Below the pieces are notes generated by a model. It was not told where the DNA came from and ran no database searches. It saw nothing but the letters and a program-made list of their open reading frames with translations. From Gemmatimonadota bacterium (GTDB taxonomy: Bacteria > Gemmatimonadota > Gemmatimonadetes > Longimicrobiales > Gaopeijiaceae): DNA of 64,000 nt. Made by a program: the position numbers and the translations under genes. Location of the stretch: contig JAJDUP010000006.1 in NCBI GenBank assembly GCA_022826565.1, forward strand, positions 1 through 64,000. The letters run 5' to 3'. Below are positions 47,132 to 56,420 of this stretch, piece after piece (within the stretch, counting starts at the first letter, position 1; the number at the start of each line of letters is the position of its first letter).

Positions 47132-48748
47132 ATGACGGATTCCCTCGCTTCGATCCAGATCCTCTACGAAGGCTGGATCCTCCACGCACTGGTGTGGCTG
47201 CCGATCCTGGGACTGGTCCACGTCATGACGTCCGCCGGGGAGCGGGCGAAGAACGTCGCCTTCTGGTGGTCGGCCGCGGTCTTCGTGTTGAGCCTGGGGC
47301 TTTGGTGGACCTTCGACGCGGGGTCGGGCGGCTTCACCCTCGAGTCGTCCACACCCTGGATCGAGTCGTGGGGAGTCAGCTACGCGCTGGGCCTCGACGG
47401 CATATCCGTCTTCATGGTCCTGCTGACGACGCTCATCACCCCTATCGCCATCCTGGGATCGTTCGAGTACGTCAAGACACGCCGCCGCGCCTTCTACGCC
47501 CTGATGCTCCTCCTGCAAACGGGGGTGACCGGGGTCTTCCTGGCCACCGACATCTTCCTCTTCTACGTCTTCTTCGAGCTCACGCTGATCCCGATGTACT
47601 TCATCGTGGGCATCTGGGGCGGCGAACGCAGGATCTACGCCGCCGTCAAGTTCTTCCTCTACACGGCAGTCGGATCGCTGCTCATGCTGGTCGCGATCCT
47701 CTACATCTACTTCAGCAGCGGCACGGGTTCGTTCAGCTACGAGGCCTTCCTGGCCGCCGACCTCTCGATGCGCGAACAGTTGTGGCTCTTCGCCGCATTC
47801 GCGCTGGCCTTCGGGATCAAGGTTCCGATCTTTCCGCTGCATACCTGGCTGCCTGACGCCCACGTCGAGGCGCCCACGCCGGGCTCGGTGATTCTGGCCT
47901 CGCTGCTCCTCAAGATGGGGACCTACGGCTTCCTCAGGTTCCTCCTCCCCCTGTTTCCGGGGGCTTCACAGCACCCCACGGTCGTGGCCGTCATGCTCGC
48001 GCTGGGCGTGGCGGGGATCATCTACGCCGCCTGGGTGGCCGCGGTGCAGCCCGACGCGAAGAAGCTGGTCGCGTATACCTCCGTCGCCCACATGGGGTTC
48101 GTGATGATCGGGGTCTTTGCGCTTACGGTGAACGGTCTGCAGGGCGGACTGGTGGTCATGATCAGCCACGGCGTCTCGACCGGTGCGCTCTTCCTCCTGC
48201 TCGGCATGATGTACGAGCGCCGCCACTCGCGCCTGATCGAGGACTTCGGCGGCATCGGCCGCGTCGCGCCGATGTTTGCAACGGCGTTCGTGATCACCGC
48301 GCTCGCCTCGATCGGACTTCCGGGCACGAGCGGGTTCATCGGCGAGTTCCTGGCGCTGATCGGCACCTTCGAGACCCACGCGGTCACGGCGATCGTGGCG
48401 GCGACGGGGGTCATCTTCGCGGCCTACTACATGCTGCCGATGGTGCAGCGCGTGCTCTTCAACAAGCTGGACAAGCCCGAAAACCGGAGCTTCGCGGACC
48501 TGTCGCGACGCGAGATGGTCGTGCTGGGTCCGCTCGTGGCGCTGATGATCTGGGTCGGGGTATATCCCACGCCGTTCCTCGAGCGCATGGAGCCGAGCGT
48601 GCAAGTCGTGCTCGAGCGGGTGGAGGGTGCCCGCACGGCCGCGCACCGCGGTGCGCCCGAGCGGATGATTGTCGATGCGGGTGCCGGTGAAGAGGCGGAA
48701 TCCCGCGCCGCGACCGGCACCGTAGACGAGGAGGACCAGGACCGATGA
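47132..48748 (+). CDS. nuoM: NADH-quinone oxidoreductase subunit M
   Basis: A 538-aa antiporter-like subunit. Conserved blocks are the glutamate in FFELTLIPMYFIVGIWGG, the channel loop FGIKVPIFPLHTWLPDAHVEAPTPGSVILAS (lysine included) and VAYTSVAHMGFVMIG. The C-terminal 40 residues are polar and charged, beyond the membrane part. It ends overlapping nuoN by 4 nt. Confidence 0.95.
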   Translation: MTDSLASIQILYEGWILHALVWLPILGLVHVMTSAGERAKNVAFWWSAAVFVLSLGLWWTFDAGSGGFTLESSTPWIESWGVSYALGLDGISVFMVLLTTLITPIAILGSFEYVKTRRRAFYALMLLLQTGVTGVFLATDIFLFYVFFELTLIPMYFIVGIWGGERRIYAAVKFFLYTAVGSLLMLVAILYIYFSSGTGSFSYEAFLAADLSMREQLWLFAAFALAFGIKVPIFPLHTWLPDAHVEAPTPGSVILASLLLKMGTYGFLRFLLPLFPGASQHPTVVAVMLALGVAGIIYAAWVAAVQPDAKKLVAYTSVAHMGFVMIGVFALTVNGLQGGLVVMISHGVSTGALFLLLGMMYERRHSRLIEDFGGIGRVAPMFATAFVITALASIGLPGTSGFIGEFLALIGTFETHAVTAIVAATGVIFAAYYMLPMVQRVLFNKLDKPENRSFADLSRREMVVLGPLVALMIWVGVYPTPFLERMEPSVQVVLERVEGARTAAHRGAPERMIVDAGAGEEAESRAATGTVDEEDQDR

Positions 48749-50259
48749 TCCTGGACTACTCCTCCAGCTTCCATTACGTCCTGGCGCTCCTGCCCGAGGT
48801 GGTGCTGTCCTGCTGGGGAATGCTGGTGCTCATCATGGGAGTGTCGCGCCGCCGCGAACCCGGGCACGGGCAGGAGTTCGGGTGGATGTCGCTGGCCGGC
48901 CTCGGGCTCGCGGCCGTCGCCAACGGCTGGCTCTACTGGGGCGTGAGCGAGTCGGGCACCGCCGCGATGATTGCGGTCGACCGGTTCCGTCTCTTCGCCA
49001 ACTGGGTCTTCATCCTCGGCGCGGCGCTCTCCATCGTCATTTCGCTCGCCTACGTGACCCGCCAGAAACTCCAGGCGGGCGAGTACTACTCGCTGATCCT
49101 CTTCGCGACGATCGGGATGATGTTCATGGGGGCCGCCCGCGACCTGATGATCATCTTCCTCGGTCTCGAGCTCATGTCGATCGGCGTGTACGCGCTGGTC
49201 GGGTTCAACCGGCGGGACCGCCGGTCCGCCGAGGCTGGCCTGAAGTACTTCCTGCTGGGCGCCTTCGCCACCGGATTCCTCCTCTTCGGGATCGCGCTGG
49301 TCTACGGCGGGGCTGGGAGCACGAACATCCAGTCGATCGCCGGCGCTATCCAGTCCGGCAATGCCGCGAACGTGCTGATGGTTCCCGGTGTGGCCCTGCT
49401 TGCGATCGGCTTCGGCTTCAAGGTGGCGCTGGTTCCATTCCACATGTGGACCCCAGACGTGTACGATGGGGCGCCCACGCCGGTGACGGCGTTCATGGCC
49501 GCGGCCGTCAAGACCGCCGCGTTCGTGGCGTTTCTACGGGTGTTCGTGGTCGGTCTCGCCGGCGTCTACGACCAGTGGTGGACCGTTCTCTGGTCTCTGG
49601 CCGCAATCACGATGGTCGCGGGCAACGTGGTGGCCGTTGCGCAGTCCAGTGTCAAGCGCATGCTCGCCTATTCCTCGATTGCCCACGGCGGCTACCTGGC
49701 GGTCGCCGTGATCGCCGCCAACGACACGGCGACCGCCGCGCTGCTCTTCTATCTGCTGGTTTACACGGTGATGAACATCGGCGCCTTCGCCATCGTCATT
49801 ACGGTAAGCAACCAGTCGGAGAGCAACCACAGGATCGAGGACTACGCCGGATTCGGCTGGCGCCGGCCGGCGCTGGGCGTCTTCATGACCGTGTTCCTCC
49901 TCTCCCTCGCCGGTTTCCCCGGGACGGCCGGATTCATCGCCAAGTACCAGCTTCTCCTCGGCGCGGCCGAGGCGCGGCTCTGGGTGCTCGCGGTGGTCCT
50001 CGTGCTCACCACCGTTGTCTCGTACTGGTACTACCTGCGGGTGGCATGGTTCATGTGGATGCGCGAGGGTGACGAGACCGCGGAGGCGGTCGCGGCTGCC
50101 GCCGATCCTCCCCTGGCCACCCATGTTGTGCTCGTCCTCTGCGTGGGCCTGATCCTGCTGGGGGGGATCTTCCCCGGCGCGGTGCTCGAACTGGCCATCG
50201 GCTCGGCTGAGGGGCTGCGCGGTGTGGTGGCCGAGGCGACCGCAACGCTGGCTCCCTGA
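48745..50259 (+). CDS. nuoN: NADH-quinone oxidoreductase subunit N
   Basis: A 504-aa third antiporter-like subunit and last gene of the complex I operon. The blocks FLGLELMSIGVYALVGFNRRDRRSAEAGLKYFLLGAF, FKVALVPFHMWTPDVYDGAPTPVTAFMAAAVKTAAF and AYSSIAHGGYLAV are typical. The next gene begins only 24 nt later, and no terminator hairpin is seen, so read-through is likely. Confidence 0.95.
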   Translation: MILDYSSSFHYVLALLPEVVLSCWGMLVLIMGVSRRREPGHGQEFGWMSLAGLGLAAVANGWLYWGVSESGTAAMIAVDRFRLFANWVFILGAALSIVISLAYVTRQKLQAGEYYSLILFATIGMMFMGAARDLMIIFLGLELMSIGVYALVGFNRRDRRSAEAGLKYFLLGAFATGFLLFGIALVYGGAGSTNIQSIAGAIQSGNAANVLMVPGVALLAIGFGFKVALVPFHMWTPDVYDGAPTPVTAFMAAAVKTAAFVAFLRVFVVGLAGVYDQWWTVLWSLAAITMVAGNVVAVAQSSVKRMLAYSSIAHGGYLAVAVIAANDTATAALLFYLLVYTVMNIGAFAIVITVSNQSESNHRIEDYAGFGWRRPALGVFMTVFLLSLAGFPGTAGFIAKYQLLLGAAEARLWVLAVVLVLTTVVSYWYYLRVAWFMWMREGDETAEAVAAAADPPLATHVVLVLCVGLILLGGIFPGAVLELAIGSAEGLRGVVAEATATLAP

Positions 50260-50283
50260 CGCCCGTCCGTGCGGTAACGGCCA

Positions 50284-51654
50284 ATGTCACTGCGGGAGCA
50301 CATCTTCCGGCAATACGACATCCGCGGCATCGTCGGCGAGGACCTGGACCCTGAGGTAGCGCGGGACGTGGGGGCGGCGTACGGCTCCGAACTGCGTCGA
50401 CGCTGCTCGTCGCCCCGTCCGCGCGTCGTTGTCGGCCATGACAATCGTCCGTCTTCACCGCCGCTCAGTGCCGGACTGGTGAAGGGACTGCGATCGACGG
50501 GTTGCGATGTGATCGCTCTCGGAACCGTCCCGACACCGGTCGCCTACTTCAGCGAGTACAGCTTCTCGGCCGACGGCGCGGTGCAGATCACGGGATCGCA
50601 CAATCCGTCCGAATACAACGGCATCAAGATGACGATGGCCCGCTCGTCCGTTTACGGCGACGCGATCCAGGATCTTCTTCGCCGCATCCGCGAGGGCGAC
50701 TTCGCATCCGGCGAGGGCGGGCTGGAAAGCCGCGACGTGCTTCCGGCCTACGTGGAGCAGGTGGCCGGGCGCTTTACCCTCCCGCGCGCGATGAAGGTTG
50801 TGGTCGATTGCGGCAACGGGACCGGTTCGATACTCGCGGTGGATCTGCTGGAAGCGATCGGTGCGGAGGTGATTCCGTTGTACTGCGAATCCGACGGCAC
50901 CTTTCCGAATCATCATCCCGATCCCACCGTCGACGAGTACGTCCAGGATCTCATCGCCGAGGTCCGGCGCCACGGGGCGGACGTCGGTATCGGCTTCGAC
51001 GGCGACGCGGACCGGATCGGCGTGGTGGACGACCAGGGGGCCATTGTCCGGGGGGACATCCTCCTTCTTCTCTTCGGCCTTGACCTTCTGCGCCGTGAGG
51101 GCGAGGGCGAGCAACTCGTGTTTGACGTGAAGTGCTCGCAGGTGCTTCCGGAGGTCTTCGCGCGCGCTGGCGGTGTGCCCGTCATGTGGAAGACAGGTCA
51201 TTCGCTGATCAAGGAAAAGATGAAGGAACTTGGTGCGCGGATCGCCGGAGAGCTGTCGGGCCACATCTGTTTCGCGGACCGCTACCTCGGGTTCGACGAC
51301 GCCCCGTACGCGGCCTGCCGGCTGATCGAACTCCTGTCTTCGTCGAACCGGCCGCTTTCGGCGATGACCGCGGAGCTGCCCGGGTATGTTTCCACCCCCG
51401 AACTGCGCATCGAGGTTGCGGAGGAAGAGAAGTTCGAAGTGGTGGAACGCGCGTGCATCCACTTCGCCGCCCGCTATGAGGTCGTGTCCGTGGATGGTGT
51501 GCGCGTCCTGTTCGGCGACGGCTGGGGCCTGATTCGTGCATCCAACACCCAGCCCGTCGTGGTGGCGCGATACGAAGCCCGTTCCGAGGAGCGCCTGCTC
51601 AAGATCCAGGGCGTGATGGAGTCGTGGCTGCGGGGACAGGGCGTGCCGGTCTGA
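50284..51654 (+). CDS. Phosphomannomutase/phosphoglucomutase
   Basis: A 456-aa alpha-D-phosphohexomutase that moves phosphate between C6 and C1 of hexoses for polysaccharide precursors. The N-terminal substrate motif is FRQYDIRGIVG, the phosphoserine loop is TGSHNPSEYNG, the metal-binding loop is GFDGDADRIGVVD, and a sugar loop GELSGHICF follows; the last domain has the phosphate site RASNTQPVVVARYEA. The GELSGH sugar loop and length fit the AlgC-like group that uses both mannose and glucose phosphates. Confidence 0.93.
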   Translation: MSLREHIFRQYDIRGIVGEDLDPEVARDVGAAYGSELRRRCSSPRPRVVVGHDNRPSSPPLSAGLVKGLRSTGCDVIALGTVPTPVAYFSEYSFSADGAVQITGSHNPSEYNGIKMTMARSSVYGDAIQDLLRRIREGDFASGEGGLESRDVLPAYVEQVAGRFTLPRAMKVVVDCGNGTGSILAVDLLEAIGAEVIPLYCESDGTFPNHHPDPTVDEYVQDLIAEVRRHGADVGIGFDGDADRIGVVDDQGAIVRGDILLLLFGLDLLRREGEGEQLVFDVKCSQVLPEVFARAGGVPVMWKTGHSLIKEKMKELGARIAGELSGHICFADRYLGFDDAPYAACRLIELLSSSNRPLSAMTAELPGYVSTPELRIEVAEEEKFEVVERACIHFAARYEVVSVDGVRVLFGDGWGLIRASNTQPVVVARYEARSEERLLKIQGVMESWLRGQGVPV

Positions 51655-51823
51655 TCAACGCCCGCCGCGATTGGCGCGGGATTGGCCGACGGAGGAGTCG
51701 GGGTCTTGATCGATTGCGCATTCGGGGCATTCGGAATTCACCAATGACACAATGGAGCAATCAACAGGAGGCAGGCACAGGCTCAGCGGGCCCCGGGCGG
51801 CCCCGCCGGTCATTTCCGCTTCA

Positions 51824-52549
51824 TCAAAAGCTCGAGACCGAGAGCGTGCCCAGGGAAGTGGCCTCGACGGTTTCCTCCGTCCAGTACGGTTCACCGTAGC
51901 CCCGCCTGATCATCGAGCCGTACGTCACGTGGACGCTGCGGAGCTGATCGAAGAGCGGGCGGTCACCGCCTGGATACACCTCTCCTATGCCGCTCTTTCC
52001 CCGGAACTGGGAGCCGTAGGCAGCGAGCGCTTCGAGTTTCCGTTCCATCTGGTCCGTGATGTCCACGACGAAGGTTGGTTTGACGGGATCCTCGCGGAAG
52101 GCGAGGGCGTAGACGATCTTGTCCGGCCGGTGCGGGGACCCGGGGGCCGGGAACTTCTTCAGTCCGGCCAGAAAGCTCGCGTCACGGGCCAGCCACGCTG
52201 CCGCCCGATGGTCCGGGTGTCGTCCCTCGGTCCAGTGGGTCACGACAACCTGCGGCCTGAGCGTTCGAATCATCGCCGCCACCACGATCCTCGACGCTTG
52301 ATCGTTCAGCAGCCCTGAATCGGCGAGGCCGGCGCAACGGCGATCGGCCAGCCCCATTACCGCGGCTGCCTCCGACGCTTCCCGGGCCCGCGTCTCGACG
52401 GTCCCCTGCGACCCGGCCTCGCCGGCCGTGAGGTCGAGCACCCCGGTCCGCTCCCCGGCCTCCGCCGACTTGATCAACGCCCCGCCGCAGAAGATCTCGG
52501 CATCGTCGGGGTGAGCCATCACCGCCAGCACATCGAGCGGCTTCATCAT
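51824..52549 (-). CDS. bshB1: Bacillithiol biosynthesis deacetylase BshB1
   Basis: A 241-aa LmbE/PIG-L zinc deacetylase that removes the acetyl group from GlcNAc-malate in bacillithiol synthesis. The metal site is MAHPDDAEIFCGG and HPDH (about 111-114), and the BshB1 hallmark DLTAGEAGSQGT with the adjacent R..EA pattern separates it from general LmbE proteins. bshA and bshC are not in the window. It is the last gene of the minus-strand export operon, 13 nt after a permease gene. Bacillithiol is best known from Bacillota but also occurs in some diderms. Confidence 0.85.
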   Translation of the reverse strand: MMKPLDVLAVMAHPDDAEIFCGGALIKSAEAGERTGVLDLTAGEAGSQGTVETRAREASEAAAVMGLADRRCAGLADSGLLNDQASRIVVAAMIRTLRPQVVVTHWTEGRHPDHRAAAWLARDASFLAGLKKFPAPGSPHRPDKIVYALAFREDPVKPTFVVDITDQMERKLEALAAYGSQFRGKSGIGEVYPGGDRPLFDQLRSVHVTYGSMIRRGYGEPYWTEETVEATSLGTLSVSSF

Positions 52550-52562
52550 GAGGCGTGCGGGT

Positions 52563-53879
52563 TCATTCGTATCTGAGCGCTTCCACGGGATCGAGCCGGG
52601 ACGCACGCAGGGCGGGGAGCATTCCGAACAATATCCCGGTGAGCGTCGCCAGCAAGATGGCGGCGGCCACGGACCATAGCGGGATCCTTGCCGGTAGCGG
52701 CGAAATGGCCGCGAGCGTTTCCGACGCCCCCCAGCCCACAAGGAGGCCGGCGATCGCTCCCAGGCCGGTGAGCATCGAGGCCTCGATCAGGAACTGCCAC
52801 TTGATCTCCTGCCGGGTGGCGCCGATCGCCTTGCGTATCCCGATCTCGCGGGTCCGCTCCGTCACCGAAATCAGCATGATGCCGATCACGCCGATCACGC
52901 CCACGAGCATCCCCACCGAGGAGAGGCCGACAATGACGATGAAGAACATGCCGGTCAACTGATTGAAGATCTCGACGATCTGCTCGGCGCGGATGATGGC
53001 GAAGTTGTTTTCCTCGCCTGGGCCGAGGCCCCGCATGGACCGGAGTGCCGAGATCACCTGGTCCTCCGCTTCCTGCGACGTGAACCCTTCGCGCGGCACG
53101 ATGTCCACCATCATGAAGGTCCAGCGATCCCTCGCTTTCAGACGCTTGTCGGCCGCGGTGAAGGGGACCACGGCAAAGTTCTCGCTTACCTCACCGAAGA
53201 CATTGTCCAACGGTTCGTAGACACCGATTACGGTGAACAGCTCGTTGGCCGCCCGGCGGCCGGCGTTCACCCGCACACGTTTGCCCACGGGATCGATCTC
53301 GCCAAACACTGCCTCCGCCACCTCGTTCGAGATCACCATCACTGCACGTGCCTGGTTCACTTCGGTGGGAGTGAAGTTCCGGCCCGACACGAAGTCGCCC
53401 GGCTGGGAAGTTGCCCATGTGGAAGAGACGCCGCGCCAGGACAGATTGGTCACCCACGTCGACTCGAAGCGTATCGCCGCGCCGAAATCGAAGAATGCGA
53501 TCAGCTCGGCCACGCCGGGCAGGGACTGCATCCTCCGGATTTCCCTGTCGCTGATCTCGGGACGGTCCCACCAGGGAGGTCTTCCCGATCCGTCGAAGGC
53601 GATCCTGGCATCCGAGAAGTCGAAGGGCATGACCGTGAAATTGTCGGGACCCGATGCGTCGAAGAGTTCCATGACCTCGGTGCGGATTCCCGTGATCAGG
53701 GCGGCAACCGTTACGACCACGCCGGCTCCGACTCCCACACCGAGGATGGCCAGGAGCGTTCGCGCCCAGTTGCCGCGCAGGGCTCCGAGAGCGACGCGCG
53801 ATCCGTCGACGATGATCCGCTTGGCCGAAGGCTGGCCCGCATCGAGGTCCATCGCCCGCCCGCCCGCTTGCCTGCTCAT
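52563..53879 (-). CDS. MacB-like ABC transporter permease
   Basis: A 438-aa permease of the MacB/FtsX type. One N-terminal membrane helix (about 35-60, TLLAILGVGVGAGVVV), a large periplasmic MacB_PCD-like domain (about 60-310), then three C-terminal helices; the coupling segment ERTREIGIRKAIGATRQEIKWQFLIEA and the closing LRASRLDPVEALRYE are diagnostic. It starts with ATG overlapping the upstream permease by 4 nt. No ATPase gene is in the operon, so it must use one encoded elsewhere. Confidence 0.9.
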   Translation of the reverse strand: MSRQAGGRAMDLDAGQPSAKRIIVDGSRVALGALRGNWARTLLAILGVGVGAGVVVTVAALITGIRTEVMELFDASGPDNFTVMPFDFSDARIAFDGSGRPPWWDRPEISDREIRRMQSLPGVAELIAFFDFGAAIRFESTWVTNLSWRGVSSTWATSQPGDFVSGRNFTPTEVNQARAVMVISNEVAEAVFGEIDPVGKRVRVNAGRRAANELFTVIGVYEPLDNVFGEVSENFAVVPFTAADKRLKARDRWTFMMVDIVPREGFTSQEAEDQVISALRSMRGLGPGEENNFAIIRAEQIVEIFNQLTGMFFIVIVGLSSVGMLVGVIGVIGIMLISVTERTREIGIRKAIGATRQEIKWQFLIEASMLTGLGAIAGLLVGWGASETLAAISPLPARIPLWSVAAAILLATLTGILFGMLPALRASRLDPVEALRYE

Positions 53880-55117
53880 TCGTACCTCAATGCGTCGACG
53901 GGATCGAGCCTTGCGGCCCTCGACGCGGGATACACGCCCGATACGATCCCGACCACGACTCCAAGCGTTACCCCAAGCATGATCCATCTGGGGGCCACGG
54001 CAGCCGGGAGCGGCGAAATGGCACCCACGAGTACCGTAATCGCCACGCCGATCGCGACTCCGAAGAGCGCCCCGATCCCCGACAGCGTACCGCTCTCGAT
54101 CAGGACCTGGGCAAGAATATCCGCGCGCCGGGCCCCCAGCGCCTTGCGAATCCCGATTTCACGTGTGCGCTCCATGACCGAGACCAGCATGATGTTCATG
54201 ATCACGATCCCGCCCACCACCAGGGAGATGCCGACCAGGCCAGGGAGCGCGAGGAATAGAATCCGGCTGATCTGTTCCCAGAAGTTGAGTGCGGACTCGG
54301 TGGTCTCGGCGGCGAAGTTGTTGAGTTCGGCCGGTCCGAGCCGGCGCCGCAATCGCATGGCCTCCACCACTTCGTCCCTGAGCGGGATCACCAGTTCGGG
54401 GGCCCCGGCCTTGAAGACGATCTGCCCGATCCGCCCCCTCGGAGCGGTCAGGTTCCCCAAAGCCGAATAGACGGGACCCACTACCAGATTGTCGAGCGAC
54501 ATGCCGAGGAAAGAGCCCTGCTCCTCGAGCACTCCGACGACTCTGTAGGGGAACCCCCGGATCCGAACCCGCCTGCCGATCGGGTCGATCGCCTCGAAGA
54601 GGACGTCGGCGGTAGACTTGCCGAGCACCACGACAGGGATTCCCTGCTCGGCTTCCTGGCGGGTAAAGGCCCGGCCTCGCTCAATGTTCCAATTGCGGAT
54701 GTCGAAGATCTCGGCCGAGGCGCCGACGATCCTCACATTCTCGACCCGTCGCCCGAGGTCCGATTCGAGTGCGCCATTTGCATCGCTTTCGGGCGACACG
54801 GTGGCGGGCTGCCTGACGCGGTCGCGCAGGTGGTCGAGATCGTCGAAGGTCAGCCGCGGGGCCCGCGCCCATGCCCGGCGCTGCTCCTGCGACGTGTTGA
54901 CCGGGGTCCGGGGGTTGCGCCTGACGGTGACGGTGTTGACGCCGAACATCCTGTCGGTAAGCGTGTCCCGAATGTACCGGTCCATCCCCTCCACGATGCT
55001 CACCACGACGATCAGAAACATGACCCCTACGATCACCCCCAGCAGCGTGAAGAAACTCTTCAGCCTCTGGGTGCGGATCTGCTCCCAGGCCAGCCTCACT
55101 CCCTCAAGGAATTGCAT
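53876..55117 (-). CDS. MacB-like ABC transporter permease
   Basis: A 413-aa permease with the same four-helix layout: N-terminal helix at about 20-45, periplasmic domain about 45-290, three C-terminal helices, the coupling segment ERTREIGIRKALGARRADILAQVLIES and the end SRAARLDPVDALRYE. It is clearly homologous to its neighbour, so the two probably pair as a heterodimer. It begins 9 nt after the adaptor stop. Confidence 0.92.
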   Translation of the reverse strand: MQFLEGVRLAWEQIRTQRLKSFFTLLGVIVGVMFLIVVVSIVEGMDRYIRDTLTDRMFGVNTVTVRRNPRTPVNTSQEQRRAWARAPRLTFDDLDHLRDRVRQPATVSPESDANGALESDLGRRVENVRIVGASAEIFDIRNWNIERGRAFTRQEAEQGIPVVVLGKSTADVLFEAIDPIGRRVRIRGFPYRVVGVLEEQGSFLGMSLDNLVVGPVYSALGNLTAPRGRIGQIVFKAGAPELVIPLRDEVVEAMRLRRRLGPAELNNFAAETTESALNFWEQISRILFLALPGLVGISLVVGGIVIMNIMLVSVMERTREIGIRKALGARRADILAQVLIESGTLSGIGALFGVAIGVAITVLVGAISPLPAAVAPRWIMLGVTLGVVVGIVSGVYPASRAARLDPVDALRYE

Positions 55118-55126
55118 CGATGCAGG

Positions 55127-56413
55127 TCAGTCCGCGCCGCCCTGGATCTCGTCCGGATCCGCGGAGTCGTCTGCGCGGACGGCCGAACTGTCTTCCAGCG
55201 TGCGGACAACCTGGTAGGGGCCGCTCACGACGCTGTCGCCCGCGCTCAGCCCCGAGAGGACCTCGAAGTACTCCTGTCCGGCGATTCCGATGGTCACGGG
55301 AGTGAATACGGCAATCCCGTCCCGCACCACGAACACCCCCTCGATCGCCTGCTGAGTTGCCTCCCCCGAATTCCGGGACGCCGGTGCATCCCCGTTGTCG
55401 CCCACGTCCACCGCATCCTCCTCGCGCAGCGTGAGCGCGATGATGGGGATCGCGAGCTGGTTGGCACGCGTGTCGGTCACGACCTCGGCGGTCGCCGAAA
55501 GGTCGGGCCGCAACTCCGCGCCTGGATCCTCGAGGGTGACGACGACCTCGAAGTCGATGGTCGGGGTCTGGCCCGAACCGGCGGCCTGCGACGGCGGCCG
55601 GATCGCGCTGTTCCCGATCTCGGTGACGTTCCCCGGAAAGACGAGGTCCGGGAAAGCGTCCAGTTCGACCGACGCGCTGTCGCCCAGCGCGATCTCCGGC
55701 ACATCGGTCTCGTCGACCTCGAGCACGACCTCCATCACGGACAGATCGGACACGGTCAGAATCAGGCTCCCGGGATTGTTCATCGTGCCCACGATCACCG
55801 TTTCGCCCTCTTCGACATTCAGGCGCGTGACGCGGCCGGAGATGGGCGCGCGGATGATCGTCTTGGACACCTGGTCCCGCGCCTCCTCGACCGCCGCCTG
55901 GGACTGGTTCACGCCGAAGACCGCGGCGTCGAGCAGCGACTGCTGCACCTCGAGGTCGGTTTCGGCGTTCTCGACATCCTGACGGCTCACGAGCAGCGAA
56001 TCCCGCGCGCGGAGAGAAGCCATGCGCTCTGCCTGGCGCTCGGCCCGAATGAGGTTCGCCCGGGCCTGCGCGACCCCCGCCTGGGCCTGGCTGAGATTCG
56101 CCTGGCTCCGATCGAGCGCCGCCTGGTAGCGGCTCGGGTCAAGGCGCAACAGAACCTGGCCCTGCGCCACGTCTTCGCCCTCCTGCACCAGGAGCTGGGA
56201 AACCCGGGCCGAGATGTCCGAGCTGATGTCCACCTTGCGGCGTGCCCGGACGTTGCCGCTTGCCGTGACGGTCGCCACCAGGTCCCGGGTCCCGACCGCC
56301 TCGACCCGGACCTCCGTGCCCCGGGGCCGGCCGCCACCGCTGGCAAGCACGACAGCTACGGTGAGAAGGGCGACGATTGTCACCCCGATGATGATCTTGA
56401 TTGGTGTTCGCAT
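55127..56413 (-). CDS. Periplasmic adaptor (membrane fusion) protein
   Basis: A 428-aa HlyD/MacA-type adaptor. It has an N-terminal membrane anchor (about 6-26), a barrel-sandwich half-motif VSQLLVQEGEDVAQGQVLLRLDP, a coiled coil (about 95-185) with QANLSQAQAGVAQARANL, the second half TIIRAPISGRVTRLNVEEGE, a beta-barrel and a C-terminal domain with an acidic tail. It links the permeases to TolC. The ATG at 56413 follows AAGGA at good spacing. Confidence 0.93.
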   Translation of the reverse strand: MRTPIKIIIGVTIVALLTVAVVLASGGGRPRGTEVRVEAVGTRDLVATVTASGNVRARRKVDISSDISARVSQLLVQEGEDVAQGQVLLRLDPSRYQAALDRSQANLSQAQAGVAQARANLIRAERQAERMASLRARDSLLVSRQDVENAETDLEVQQSLLDAAVFGVNQSQAAVEEARDQVSKTIIRAPISGRVTRLNVEEGETVIVGTMNNPGSLILTVSDLSVMEVVLEVDETDVPEIALGDSASVELDAFPDLVFPGNVTEIGNSAIRPPSQAAGSGQTPTIDFEVVVTLEDPGAELRPDLSATAEVVTDTRANQLAIPIIALTLREEDAVDVGDNGDAPASRNSGEATQQAIEGVFVVRDGIAVFTPVTIGIAGQEYFEVLSGLSAGDSVVSGPYQVVRTLEDSSAVRADDSADPDEIQGGAD

Positions 56414-56420
56414 GATATCC

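Noticed and set aside
44935..47133. A 732-codon minus-strand frame opposite nuoL
   Set aside because: Strongly charged and repetitive, mirror of a membrane protein gene; no start signal.
51655..51823. Small gene in the gap between the phosphohexomutase and bshB1
   Set aside because: Short frames exist, but none has a ribosome site or recognisable product; the two flanking genes converge here.
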